Assembly (NCBI GenBank): GCA_024195585.1
Contig: SWBL01000374.1
Span: forward strand, 1-46,353
Origin: Aureobasidium sp. EXF-3400
Lineage: Eukaryota > Ascomycota > Dothideomycetes > Dothideales > Saccotheciaceae
Direction of reading: 5' to 3'
Length of the DNA: 46,353 nt
Numbering within the stretch: position 1 is the stretch's first letter; the number at the start of each line of letters is the position of its first letter. Both the position numbers and the translations under genes were made by a program. Under the pieces are notes generated by a model. It saw nothing but the letters and a program-made list of their open reading frames with translations. It was not told where the DNA came from and ran no database searches. This document shows, piece by piece, positions 19,801 to 29,125 of the stretch.

Positions 19801-21085
19801 TTCGAGCGGCCTTGGCCTTCTCCTCTTTCTCGCGTAGACGCAAAGTGTTCTCGAATTGGCGGTCAGCAGCCCGGCGCTGTTGCTGTTTGGCGGCCTCTCT
19901 CTCTTTTTCCAGCTCTTTCTTAACCTCAACTAGCTGACGAGAGAGCTCAACCCGTGCACCCTCTTGCTTTCTTGCAGTCGTCTGAAGATCAAGTCTGTCT
20001 TTCTCAAACTTCTTTGATGTTATCTGCAACCTTTCCCGTGCTTGTATCTCCAGACGTTGCGCGTCTTGGATGGTACGAGTAGATGATTCCTGAAGCTTGT
20101 CATGAGCCTGACGAAGTTCTTGGTAGTCTTTTCTGTGCTGAGCCAGAGTTGATTCCAGTTTAGAGTTTCTCTGTTCAAGGCGTAGTACTTCGTCAAACAT
20201 TGAGGCACGACTTTCTATAGATCCAACCCTCTGGTCTTTGATGCTCGGGTGTGACCCTTTGGGCTGGATAACGGGAGGTCTCTCAGCGCTTGTTATACCT
20301 TCCGGCACGGCCACGTCATCTACCGCATGAGCAAGACCACGGTCTGAAGCCGGTTGGACTGGGCTTCGTGGAGAACTGGATGTTGTCGTCGAAGAAGGGC
20401 TGGCTCGTCCCGCCTGCTCAAGAGGCGGGGCAGGAGTATAAGAACTGGCTTGCGACTCTTGCTGTGGAGACGAGGTGGATGCAGCTGGACGTTGTTCGAA
20501 CGTAGCGTTGGCTTGGCTCGGAGAAGAAGCTGGCGGAGCTGTGTTTGGGGCGGCAGTGTCTTCTGAAGGCACAGAGGAACTGGGTGGCGGCCTGATCACA
20601 ATGGATGGTCTACGTATCTGCGGTTCGAAAATGGCATTGGGGGAGCTCGAGGGAGATATGGACCTTCCACGCAGGTACGGATTGGAACTCAAATTGTTGG
20701 TATAGTCATTCTTGTTCGAAGAGGCAGCTTCCCGGCCTCTATACACCAGCGGCTTAGCGACATTGGACTTTTGATCAGTCGGCTTGGATCGAAAAGGAGC
20801 GACGGGAGGTCTGGGTTTGGACGAGGCACAGCGCTTTTGAGATGCAGGCTGAGAGAAAAAGAAGATCGAGGCACTAGGCCGGCTGATGTGACGGCGCACA
20901 CTAGAAGCAGCAGATGCTATCGGCGAGACAGTATTAAGGGTACGGTCGAGGGTTGAAGGCGAGAGTGAGACAGAGATGGTCCCTTCAGTGGCATAGCGGG
21001 CGGTGGGGCGCGTAAGGGCATGGCGAGACGACGTGTAGAGCGAGGACTGGTGAGAAGATGTTACGGCCCGTCCTGCGGATTGCAT
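16841..21085 (-). CDS. Large DEDDy 3'-5' exonuclease-domain protein, probably mitochondrial
   Basis: A single exon of 1414 residues. The N-terminus (MQSAGRAVTSSHQSSLYTSSRHALTRP) is Ser/Arg-rich with no acidic residue before Glu35, like a mitochondrial presequence. A disordered region follows, then a long coiled coil around residues 300-440 and a helical middle part I do not recognise. The exonuclease domain covers about 1020-1225: FDIEW (D1061, E1063), NIASDF (D1130) and DYAASD (Y1205, D1209) complete a DEDDy site, as in RNase D and Werner-type nucleases. Near the C-terminus, 1341-1384 (RAYALWQVEGLELQQVAEAM) resembles the helix-turn-helix appended to some helicases and nucleases. It likely trims RNA or DNA ends in mitochondria, which is inference from the presequence. 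It is head to head with LSM5. Confidence 0.85.
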   Translation of the reverse strand: MQSAGRAVTSSHQSSLYTSSRHALTRPTARYATEGTISVSLSPSTLDRTLNTVSPIASAASSVRRHISRPSASIFFFSQPASQKRCASSKPRPPVAPFRSKPTDQKSNVAKPLVYRGREAASSNKNDYTNNLSSNPYLRGRSISPSSSPNAIFEPQIRRPSIVIRPPPSSSVPSEDTAAPNTAPPASSPSQANATFEQRPAASTSSPQQESQASSYTPAPPLEQAGRASPSSTTTSSSPRSPVQPASDRGLAHAVDDVAVPEGITSAERPPVIQPKGSHPSIKDQRVGSIESRASMFDEVLRLEQRNSKLESTLAQHRKDYQELRQAHDKLQESSTRTIQDAQRLEIQARERLQITSKKFEKDRLDLQTTARKQEGARVELSRQLVEVKKELEKEREAAKQQQRRAADRQFENTLRLREKEEKAKAARKLLRKDYNTFRAWVHVGVTKTAAILDGSDLLPRQDAWYNREIAYWTKALQSTQSFEVTSKGGDQIRYWEAGEQVQKTTQDPQKRDTLRRRVVHQVEQRLQHRDSILDQVKEYLRSSSLEASRAHSEYNARVEDLREKFAVIKSRQHDYRRVLRETRFGLDSRLQSPELTAASRASAIDLYEMDRPIAEINGAVAARMTFWNRKLKALMAQKSDTPDMGSMIRFYRTQLRVLAACKSLLATVRVFSALQLEALEADWISEQPAYQQLFWQTSTRITRRLTHVRTKANMTAKELRAQGLGGRHKILSLREIDKIVETSVLHERAAFAYAYVKHKKNAFTQDDNSEISEVLAKYRQENTQESKRYLKQLEQVRQISDDIYDVRHSRALGKRLLVPVRTRRRENLRKAALAKTRQDEGVVEDQATPVEAAAGTTTDIPRSASDAEMTSRDTSAGSTADLEKSESSQQEAAQSPEPNTTTEPGSATSEKSSSDLAQSLPEPQTKPRGPDFKVAKIPRLTPKATTVYPRARSKSLFRPPKPMFKETKRRSQMMSTSSADCLDQEDLGRSTTLPLLLHHIPPQDLRNALMASKTSQAAFWKYSLYKSPKGEKPLVHYCTNLKQAEYAAKYFSEEPVIGFDIEWEAGSTIAENSIKDNVSLIQIACDDRIALFHVALFFGERAEDLMPPSLKAILESPEILKTGVNIASDFTRLRKCLGVEGQGIFELSHLYKLVKFSENEPAKVDKKPFNLAGQVQDVLFLPLHKGIVRTSAWSRKLSKEQTDYAASDAYAGFRLFRELDKARSLMNPMPPRPAPWEFHQPIILGNGERAGRKISTKKSTGLESQLSMLSVGEEQTFNIEEEEAQDEAGADDLEDNPAQDELESFENESATPVKHEAAERWLAQWASNSTLGRKNKPPSPIRAYALWQVEGLELQQVAEAMREPPLALSTVAAYVVQVVKSQKLPHEPARLQVALEMEERRSKSSIQKTRSII

Positions 21086-21137
21086 TTCACCTCCATGTCC
21101 AGACAGCCGATTGCTGAAATAAAGAAGTAGTCGTACA

Positions 21138-21153
21138 AGTCGTCGTGACGACT
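21138..21153. repeat. Inverted repeat in the exonuclease/LSM5 promoter
   Basis: AGTCGTC and GACGACT are perfect 7-bp inverted arms separated by two bases. The element lies between the divergent starts of the exonuclease (21085) and LSM5 (21320), so it could be a site for a dimeric regulator. It may also be chance. Confidence 0.4.
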
Positions 21154-21319
21154 AAGCGCATTCGCCGCTCATGATTTTGTCATGGACGAAGCTCAAAATG
21201 TCGGCCACGACTGTCCGAGCGCTGTCGAAAGCGTCACTCCCGGCGCGCCAATGCATGTGAACACCCACTGACCTGCTTTCGCAAAACACCCTGCCTGCAG
21301 AACAACCACATCACCAGAA

Positions 21320-21781
21320 ATGGCTTCCCAATTACTCCCTCTAGAGCTCATCGACAAGTGTGTCGGCTCCCGCATCTGGGTCATCATGAAGGGCGACAAG
21401 GGTGCGTTGCATATTGCTGACCGTATCTGTATCACTTACTGATTATGCCCGCGCAGAGTTCAGTGGCACATTACTCGGCTTCGACGATTTCGTCAGTAGG
21501 TCTTATCTTTTGTCCATTTGACTGGTGCAATGCTGATATTTCTGTCAGACATGGTCCTTGAAGATGTCACTGAATAGTACGCCAATTCTCCAACTCGACC
21601 CTTTCATCTTATCAAAATCTGACCCCTCTTAGCGACTACACCGGCTCTTCAACCAAAATGTCCAAGATTCTGCTAAACGGAAACAACATTTGCATGGTGA
21701 GTTTGCCTTAAGAACGGCTCGTGTCTCAATTCATTTGCTGATGCTCCCACCCAGCTGATTCCTGGCGGCATGCCTGAGTAA
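21320..21781 (+). CDS. LSM5: U6 snRNA-associated Sm-like protein LSm5
   Basis: Five exons (21320-21401, 21457-21495, 21549-21576, 21633-21696, 21755-21781) give 79 residues. The Sm1 motif reads [19 protein letters not shown] then [23 protein letters not shown]; Sm2 reads [19 protein letters not shown]. The internal MVLEDV and the ILLNGNNI segment match LSm5. It acts in the Lsm2-8 ring on U6 snRNA in the nucleus and the Lsm1-7 ring in cytoplasmic mRNA decay. Four introns of 53-58 nt break 240 coding bases, and exons of 39, 28 and 27 nt are very small. The protein is slightly shorter than the yeast and human forms (about 90 residues). Confidence 0.94.
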
Positions 21782-22132
21782 TGAACCTTATGACAACGTA
21801 TAACATATGCGTCAACAGTCAGCGCCATCTCACAGATTGGGTAGTAAAACCTGCTCTCTTTCTCGATGTTATTTGATCAGAGAACATGGTCAAACAGGAA
21901 AGCTGGTCACGATAGTGGATTAAAGCGAATCGCTCGATCCACATCTGAATGCAAGGATTCGCTATTCGCTGAGTGGCGCGCAATAGGTATATCGCTGACT
22001 TACGACCAAGGCTGAATGCAAACATACCAGCCGTGTGCTTTTATCATACACAAAGCAGCGCAGACTACCTAATATACATGAATTCCTTCGATTTACATGT
22101 CCCAATTCCTGTTATTCCTCTTTGCGCAACAT
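21782..22132. other. Convergent intergenic region LSM5/SHR3
   Basis: About 350 bases between two convergent genes. No coding frame, RNA or repeat of note. Confidence 0.5.
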
Positions 22133-22836
22133 CTATTGCTTCTTCTTTTCCTTGTGCTCCTTCTGCAGAGCCTTCTTCTCATCATGCTTCTTGTCCATCT
22201 CTTCAATCTCGTCGGCCTCCTTCTTGTTGGCGTACCATTGGCCAGCCTGCAGGACCAGAACACCAACGAGCAAAAGAGCCAAAATAGTGTCGCTGGCAGC
22301 CAAGACCTTGAGCGAATCCTCTCTTCCAAGGTAGTCGCCAGAGTCATCGACCTGGCCTTCAACAAGAGCAGGGTTGCCGTAGATACCCGAAGTGACTACG
22401 CGCATGCCCTTGACGATGTTGGCAATGTAGACAGTGACACCACACATGTACAGCACAAGACTGGCACCGTCGAAGAGGAGGTTGGCTTCGGAAGGTCTGT
22501 AGAGCTTGGTGATGAAGCCCAAAAGACCGGTGCCGATAACAATGTGGAGGATGCGCGAGATCAGAGGCGGGGACGCGTGGATGAATTTGAGGTGGTCCTC
22601 CAGCATTTGGTAGTAGGGCCCACGCGGGTCCAGACCAGGGACGAGCGACGGAGGTGTGGTCCAGAGGATGTTGTAGTCATAAGGGAAGGATGCGAAGAGG
22701 ACTCCCAGGAAGAAGCATGTCGCTGTATCGTAGTGTCAGTCGCGATTGTCTAGTTAAGATAGCTGTGTCGATTGACTGAGATAATCTTACGTCCAACGAT
22801 GAGGAAAGTCGCAAAAGGCGACGACGTGGCAGGCAT
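22133..22836 (-). CDS. SHR3: ER membrane chaperone SHR3 for amino-acid permeases
   Basis: Two exons (22836-22791 and 22722-22133) give 211 residues. The first exon carries MPATSSPFATFLIVG and continues across the intron with PTCFFLGVLFASFPYDYNILW, the conserved Shr3 N-terminus. Four membrane segments are visible at about 9-29, 71-90, 99-120 and 154-177. The cytosolic C-terminus is highly charged (NKKEADEIEEMDKK and KEHKEKKKQ). Shr3 helps amino-acid permeases fold and leave the ER in COPII vesicles. The intron is 68 nt (GTAAGA...CTGAC...ACAG). Assignment rests on remembered Shr3 features and is fairly firm. Confidence 0.88.
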
Positions 22837-23167
22837 GTTGACTAGCTGCGCGCGATGTGCGTGTCTGAGAAGTGTATGTGCAAGTGACAAGAGGTGGGAC
22901 CAGACAGGTAACAATATGAGAGGAGCTATCTACGTATCGCATCTGAAATCATCTCCAACTCGGTCGCAATCAATCCGTGCCAAGCCGCCCCGCGATAGGC
23001 CAAAGCCTAGACCTTGAGTTTTCATGTGATTTGACTAATTGATTGCTCTCTTCATCCTTACAACACAAGTCACAATAAATTCCGGGCAAGACTTGCTTGG
23101 TTGCAGAACGTTACTTCATTATTGTATGTTCAATCTGTCTACAAATAGATTCAGTACCTTTCGTCCA
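22837..23167. other. Intergenic region between SHR3 and aldehyde dehydrogenase
   Basis: This holds the SHR3 promoter and the 3' end of the aldehyde dehydrogenase gene. GTGCGTGT occurs at 22858-22865. No gene seen. Confidence 0.45.
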
Positions 23168-24719
23168 TCAGATCTTGATGAAGATTGTTTTCATCTGCGT
23201 CCAGATATCAAGCGATGCCTTGCTGAGGTCAACTCCATCACCCGAAGCCTTCCATCCTGAGAAAGGCATATCGAGAGCACTCGTCATTGGTGAGGTTGTG
23301 TTTACACCGACCATACCGCTTTCGAATCTTTTGGCGATTCTCATCGCTCTCGAGATGTCCTTGGTGTACAAGCTCGCAAACAACCCGTACTCAGAATCAT
23401 TGGCTCTCTTCATGACTTCATCTTCGTCATCAAACGTGTTGAAGCAAAGTACAGGGCCGAAGATCTCTTCTTTTGAGACGCGACTGTTGTGATCGGGGTT
23501 GCGAATGATCGTGGGCTCGATGAAGTAACCCTTCTCGGTTTGTCTCTTGCCACCAAGGACAATCTCACCACCACTCTCCTTGGCGAGCTCGATATATTTC
23601 ATAACATTCTCAAACTGTGCCTTGTCGACCTGAGGAGCGTGTCTGGCCTCTGGTGAGAGAGGGTCGCTGCCTTCTGGTGTGTTCGCAGACATCGCCTTGA
23701 GAGTCTGGATGAGCTTCTCTTGGAACACGTCTGCTATCGACGAGTGGACGTAGAGTCTTGAAGATGCAATGCAGACTTGTCCCGCCATGAAAACAATGCT
23801 GATAGCTGCCGCAGGAATGGCCGCTTCCAGATCAGCATCCTCAAAGATGATGAGTGGAGACTTGCCGCCGAGCTCCAGTGATACTCTCTTGAGATTCGAC
23901 TTGGCCGCAGCTTCCTTGATGAGACGACCGGTTCTAGCAGACCCGGTGAAGCCAATCTTGCGGATCTTCATGTGAGATGCCATCGCTGCGCCTGCTGGGT
24001 TGCCATAGCCACTCAAGACGTTGAAAACACCAGGTGGGAACCCAGCTTCCTTGACCAGTCTGGCCAGCACAAGTGCGGTAAGAGGTGACTTTTCGGATGA
24101 CTTGAGCACAAGCGTGTTTCCTCCAATCAATGCTGGGCCCATCTTAAAGATAGCCGCCATGATGGGGACATTCCAGGGCACAATCGCACCACAGACACCG
24201 TATGGCTGACGGATGACCATGTTGACATGGCCGGGTTTAGCCAAAGAAGTGGCACCATTCATATCCAATGCAAGGCCAGCGAATAGCCTTAACACTTTGG
24301 CTGCGAAGTCGTGCTCCTCTGATTGACATTGTCAGCTCTGCTCTGAATTCGTTCAGATTCATCGGATGGGACTTACGGTATTGAGAAGCAATCTTTCCAG
24401 TCTCTTTAGCCTCCAACTCTGCAAGCTCGGGACCAGCAGCCTCCAACAAGTCTGCCAACTTGTAGTAGTAATCAGCACGGGCAGACGCGCCCATCTCTTC
24501 CCAAGCCGGCAATGCAGCCTCAGCGGCTTCAACAGCTCTGTCGACATCTTCTGGCAGTGCTTCATAGACACTTGCTACCTTCTCTTCGCTGTATGGATTG
24601 AAGACATCGAACTTCTTGCCACTAATGGATTCGACGAACTCGTTGTTGATAAAGAGGCGTGTTTCAATCTTGCCGGAGCTTTTCGCTCCCTCGTGGGTAG
24701 GCATTGCTGTGGGAGACAT
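23168..24719 (-). CDS. NAD(P)-dependent aldehyde dehydrogenase
   Basis: Two exons (24719-24377 and 24318-23168) give 497 residues, the normal ALDH length. Motifs include the cofactor-side GAIVPWNVP, IGFTGSARTGR, the general base Glu263 in LELGGKSPLI, the catalytic Cys297 in GQVCIASSR and EEIFGPVL. It would oxidise an aldehyde to the acid in the cytosol; no targeting signal is seen. The subfamily is uncertain, possibly near salicylaldehyde- or betaine-aldehyde-type enzymes. The 58-nt intron joins SQY to QEHDFAAKVL. Its promoter has a close TATA box preceded by two adjacent palindromes, so it is probably inducible. Confidence 0.93.
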
Positions 24720-24771
24720 GATTGCAAAGTATGTGTGAATGTGTGTCTTTCAATTGAAAATGCTAACCATC

Positions 24772-24779
24772 CTTTATAT
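24772..24779 (-). promoter_or_regulatory. TATA box of aldehyde dehydrogenase
   Basis: The minus strand reads GATATAAAGG, with the TATA core ~52-60 bp upstream of the ATG, a normal fungal distance for a strongly regulated promoter. Confidence 0.6.
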
Positions 24780-24788
24780 CTCTTCCGC

Positions 24789-24806
24789 AACACGCACTTG
24801 CGTGTT
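24789..24806. promoter_or_regulatory. Palindrome AACACGCA-CT-TGCGTGTT
   Basis: Perfect 8-bp inverted arms with a 2-bp spacer, starting 9 bp upstream of the aldehyde dehydrogenase TATA box. The symmetry fits a dimeric regulator, and the position fits an operator or activator site. No known factor is assigned. Confidence 0.55.
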
Positions 24807-24808
24807 CT

Positions 24809-24822
24809 CAGGTGATCACCTG
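24809..24822. promoter_or_regulatory. Perfect 14-bp palindrome CAGGTGATCACCTG
   Basis: This lies two bases beyond the preceding palindrome, in the same promoter. It contains two overlapping half sites, CAGGTG and CACCTG, the E-box type core (CANNTG) read from both sides. Confidence 0.55.
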
Positions 24823-25476
24823 GGTACGTCGGTGGCATTCTGAACATGCAGAGTCCCCGTCAATGCTATCCCCTACCCCGCCCATAAGACATTGGCTCCT
24901 TTGATCCTTCACAGATGTACGTGTTTCTGGTATTGGATCCGGCTAAGCCTAGCGAAGGAGTTAGGGTCTCACACTTGCTGACTTGCTGATCCTTCCTCCA
25001 TCTGTCAATATCGCTTATGTATAATTGTCCAAGACCTAGATCCTTCGTCGCACTGCCTTAGTGGTAAACTGTACATGTTCCTACGCACTAGATCCTAGAC
25101 CTTGTATCTCCTGTCTCTGATCAACATGAAGGACCAAGTGCTGACGAAGCGGCAGGTTTCAGTCTTGCTGTCTTCTTATAACAAGTTACGTAAATTTCAA
25201 TGCGCACTTACGAGCGAGGACACATCATGGTCGCCGGCCGGGCTTGAGATGCAGGGTTATGTGCATGTCGAGGGATGTCTGGCGCAAAGCATACTGATAA
25301 AGTCATGAAGAGCGCAAGGGTATCGTATTAACATAGGCTAATCTCAATGATATACTGCCTAAGCGACATATTTCCATTTTGGGCCAAGCTGTTGTAAACA
25401 GATGCATCTTTTCCCAATGTACACCGTGCTAATGCTTCTCATCCAATACATGTTCCAACAATCCATAAGCTGACTC

Positions 25477-26785
25477 CTATGCGGCAGCAGGAAGGCCATT
25501 AGCTGTTCCAGGCCAGGCGACCGGGCCACCAGGTGAATCGGGCAGACGTGCAGTCAGAACCTCAACACCCGTCTCTGTCACGAGCAGAGTGTGTTCGAAC
25601 TGAGCAGAGCGCTTGCCGTCAACAGTAACACTGGTCCAGTTGTCGGGCCATGTTCGGTCCTTGTGGGTTCCGAGACAGATCATGGGCTCAATAGTGAAGC
25701 ACATGCCGGGCTTGGCCATACCGATGGCCTTGTTCTTTGCGTAGTGAGGGACGTTGGGTGCGCAGTGGAACAAAGTGTTGATTCCGTGACCGCAGTAGGT
25801 CTTGACGGTACTGCAACCTCTGTCCTCGGCGTGCTTTGCGATGACAGGACCGTACTCTCTGAATAGTGTGTTGGGCTTTGCGATCTTGATGGCCTCATCA
25901 AGACACTCGCGGGCAGTCTCGACAACGCGAACCGAGTCAGGGTCGGCCAAAGCCTTTTCGCCAACATAGTAGGTCTCGTTGATATCGCCGTGGAAGCCGC
26001 CGTGATATAGAGTGACGTCGATGTTGATGATGTCTCCATCCTTGAGAACGCGCTGATCGGGGATACCGTGGCAGATAGACTCGTTGACCGAAGTGCAGAC
26101 AGACTTGGGGAAGTGGCAGTAGTTCAAAGGCGAAGGGTACGACTGAGATCAGTTAGCTCAGCGCGACAAGACCAAAGTCTGAAATGTCTCACGTCTCTTT
26201 CAACACAGGCATTGTGAACGACCTCGTCGATGTAGTCGGTAGTAACACCGGGCTTAGCGGCACGAGCGGCGATATCGAGGACCTCACGTGCCAGTCTGCA
26301 GACCTTGCGCATGCCTTCTTGCTGGGCCTTGTCGAGGATGGTGATCTTGTTGCGACCGACGAAGACCTGCTCGGAGCGCGGGATGCCATCTTTGGCGTAG
26401 TCAGGGCGCGGGATGTGTTCGGGTACCTTGCGCTTGGGCGATAGAGGGTAGACGGGTCTGAGGTCGCCAGTGAAAGGGAAGGTTGGGAAGGGGTTGTGTG
26501 TGCCGGTTGCTGGGTCAGGTTCAGAAATGACAGTCGGAGCAAATATGGAACGGAGAGGATTACTCGTTGACTTGTGCTTCTTCTTGTGCTCGCTCTGATG
26601 ACTGTTAGTGGCCATGTCGGCGGGCTGTTGACTGCTGTTGACTTACATACCCAGTTGCGCTTGAAGCAGTCGTTGCTGCAGAAGAAGCTGGCCATGCCCT
26701 GCTTTTGGCAGGTAGGACATTGCAGCGAGCCTGCCTCGTTACTGCAGTCTGCGCCTTCGCACACGCGCTTGTCTTCGCTCGCCAT
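25477..26785 (-). CDS. MAP1: Methionine aminopeptidase type 1
   Basis: Three exons (26785-26651, 26594-26193, 26142-25477) give 400 residues. An N-terminal zinc-finger region ([31 protein letters not shown]; residues 9-45) is the ribosome-associating module of eukaryotic MetAP1. The pita-bread domain has all five metal ligands: Asp221 and Asp232 ([13 protein letters not shown]), His298 (YCGHGI), Glu331 (FTIEP) and Glu362 (QFEHT). It removes initiator methionine co-translationally from nascent chains in the cytosol. Introns are 56 and 50 nt, among the shortest in the window. It is head to head with kynurenine 3-monooxygenase. The C-terminus is Pro/Gly/Ala-rich. Confidence 0.97.
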
Positions 26786-27112
26786 TGTCTTGTTCTGTGC
26801 GATGTGATCCAGACGAGTCCTTGAAGTGATGATCTGACAGGCGTCTCGGTCCGTGTTGGTTCTTTTGTTGTCCTCGAGTCGCGTCGAGTCAGGAAGCAGC
26901 GAGTGAATGGTATGCAGATCTGAAATGCCCCTCCACTTTTTTGCTATTTGACAAACACGAGCGCCCTGCGACTCCGCCGGCGCCGCCGTTCCGCCCCCGG
27001 CTGCCGGGCCGTGCGTCTTCGCGCCCTTTCGATGATGCTATGCATTCCAAAGCAATTCAGTCATATATCTGCTGCTGGTTTTCTACCTTTTGTTCTAATA
27101 TCATAATCAAAC
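26786..27112. promoter_or_regulatory. Divergent promoter region: MAP1 and BNA4, with a GC-rich block
   Basis: About 330 bases lie between the two starts. A strongly GC-rich block (about 26960-27030, with CCGCCGGCGCCGCCG at 26974-26988) sits in its middle and differs from neighbouring spacers. No coding frame seen. Confidence 0.5.
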
Positions 27113-28802
27113 ATGTCAAAGCAAAAGACTGTCATTGTCGGTGCTGGTCCTGTCGGCGCTCTCGCAGCACTCTACGCTGCTGGCCGTGGCCATGAAGTAG
27201 AGGTTTACGAGCTACGAGGAGGTATGTCACAATCTTTATACTGTCTCTTGTTCTCATGTTCTAGTTATGTACAACTGATTATTTGATCTGAGACAATCAT
27301 ACATGAAAATGCTTTTCTGACATGCAGACTAGATCTCAGAGACCCAGCTACTGTTCCTCTCAACTTTACCAAGTCGATCAACTTGGCTCTGTCAGAGCGA
27401 GGAATCAATGGACTTAGGAAGGCAAATGTTTCTGGTCTGCTTGAGTCTGTCCTGGAGGAGACTATTCCTATGCATGGTCGCATGATTCATGGTGCAAAGC
27501 AAGGAGAAGTCTACGAAGAATCGCAAAACTACGACATCTATGGAAGGGTAATTGACTCTGACTTCTTTTGTAGCCGCCAAGAGACACTAACTGGGTTTGC
27601 AGGCTATTCGTGCAGTGGATAGAGCAGGACTCAACAAGCGTCTTCTCGATGAGCTAGACAAGTTGCCAAACGTCAAGCTGCTGTTCAATCACAAGCTGGT
27701 AGGTGCAGACTTCAAGAAGAATAAGGCTTGGTTCGAGAGGCGTGATGAAGGTGTGCGACAAGATCACGCTCAAAATCCGACTCAAGGGAACGAAGCCTCC
27801 CACGCCTCTACTGAGATCGAGGTGTCGTTTGATTTCATGATCGGTGCAGATGGTGCTCATTCTGCTGTCCGTTACCACTTGATGAAGTTTACACGCATGT
27901 CATACCAGCAGGAGTACATCGACACCCTCTGGTGTGAGTTCCATATGGACCCGTCAGCGACGAACGACTTCCAGATCTCACCTAACCACTTGCACATCTG
28001 GCCTGGCGGTGAATTTATGTTCATCGCTATCCCGTCTCTGGACAAATCCTTCACCTCGACACTTTTCCTGCCTGCCAAAATCTTCGCCGAATTGGATAAG
28101 AACCCTTCATCCTTGGTAGACTTCTTCAACAAGAATTTCCCTGGTGTGGCAGGCAAGCTCATCCCGGAGGCCGAGTTGCAGAAGCAGTATAAGGAAAACC
28201 CGCATCTACCACTCATCAGCATCAAATGTTCACCATACCACTATGGCTCCTCTGCCGTTATCGTAGGCGACTCAGCACATGCTATGGTTCCTTTCTACGG
28301 ACAAGGCATGAACGCAGGTCTCGAAGACGTGCGCGTACTCTTCGAACATCTAGACGAACACAGTCAAGATGCATCTGGTCGCGCCAAAGCACTCGACGAG
28401 TACTCTGACAACCGCGCACCCGACGCAGCAGCCATCAACGACCTCGCTCTCCGCAACTACCAGGAGATGCGCGCAGATGTAGTCTCACCAGTCTATCGAC
28501 TACGCAAGTGGATCGAAGAGAAGATGACTGTCTACCTCCCCACCGCCGGTTTCGCAACCCAGTACTCCCGTGTGAGTTTCGGAAGCATACGTTACTCGGA
28601 AGTGGAAAGACTGGCGCAGAAGCAAGGCAACATTTTGCTCGGTGGTATGGCAGGTATCGTCGCGCTCTTGATTCCAGCAATGGGCTATGCCAGCTGGGCC
28701 ATCTGGAGGTGGAACCGTGCATCGCATGCTTCCAGATTTTCGGTCAAGAGCATTGCAAGCTTGGGCGACATCACTGAGAGAATTGGAAGGATATTCACCT
28801 AG
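27113..28802 (+). CDS. BNA4: Kynurenine 3-monooxygenase
   Basis: Three exons (27113-27221, 27333-27547, 27603-28802) give 507 residues. The N-terminal FAD site is [20 protein letters not shown] (GAGPVG at 10-15). [18 protein letters not shown] (191-198) and [22 protein letters not shown] (from 330) are signature segments of this enzyme. A C-terminal hydrophobic stretch ([22 protein letters not shown]) fits the outer mitochondrial membrane anchor. It hydroxylates L-kynurenine to 3-hydroxykynurenine with NADPH and O2 in the tryptophan-to-NAD route. Intron 1 (27222-27332) has two candidate acceptors five bases apart; only the distal one keeps the frame. A charged loop near residues 150-180 is longer than I expect. 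Confidence 0.95.
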
Positions 28803-29125
28803 AAGACGACTATGTTGATGAATGTATGATGTGATTCTAAAAGACAGAGAAACAAACTTGTATGACTGTGTATGTTGTAACCTAGATATGTAGAATTCAA
28901 CTCCTCTCACGAGATATGCACAATCAAATGTATCAACAAGTCTCCCTGTATGATCCTCAAACACTCCAGAGTACTACGCATTTCCGCAGTACACTTTTGA
29001 TGGATACTGGCACATAGAGAGGTGAGAAGTGAACATAAAAGTTGTATACCCTAAGCTTCACTCTAAGCTCAAATGCCACCGTGCTCTCTAGTAACAAAAT
29101 CAATCTCAACTCTATCCAACACGAT
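28803..29125. other. Convergent intergenic region BNA4/MFS transporter
   Basis: Spacer of about 320 bases between two convergent genes. No coding or RNA signal seen. Confidence 0.5.

Larger units (their letters stand above)
24720..25476. other. Intergenic region upstream of aldehyde dehydrogenase
   Basis: The left ~100 bases hold the TATA box and palindromes of the aldehyde dehydrogenase promoter. The remainder, to the 3' end of MAP1, contains only chance frames. Confidence 0.5.
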
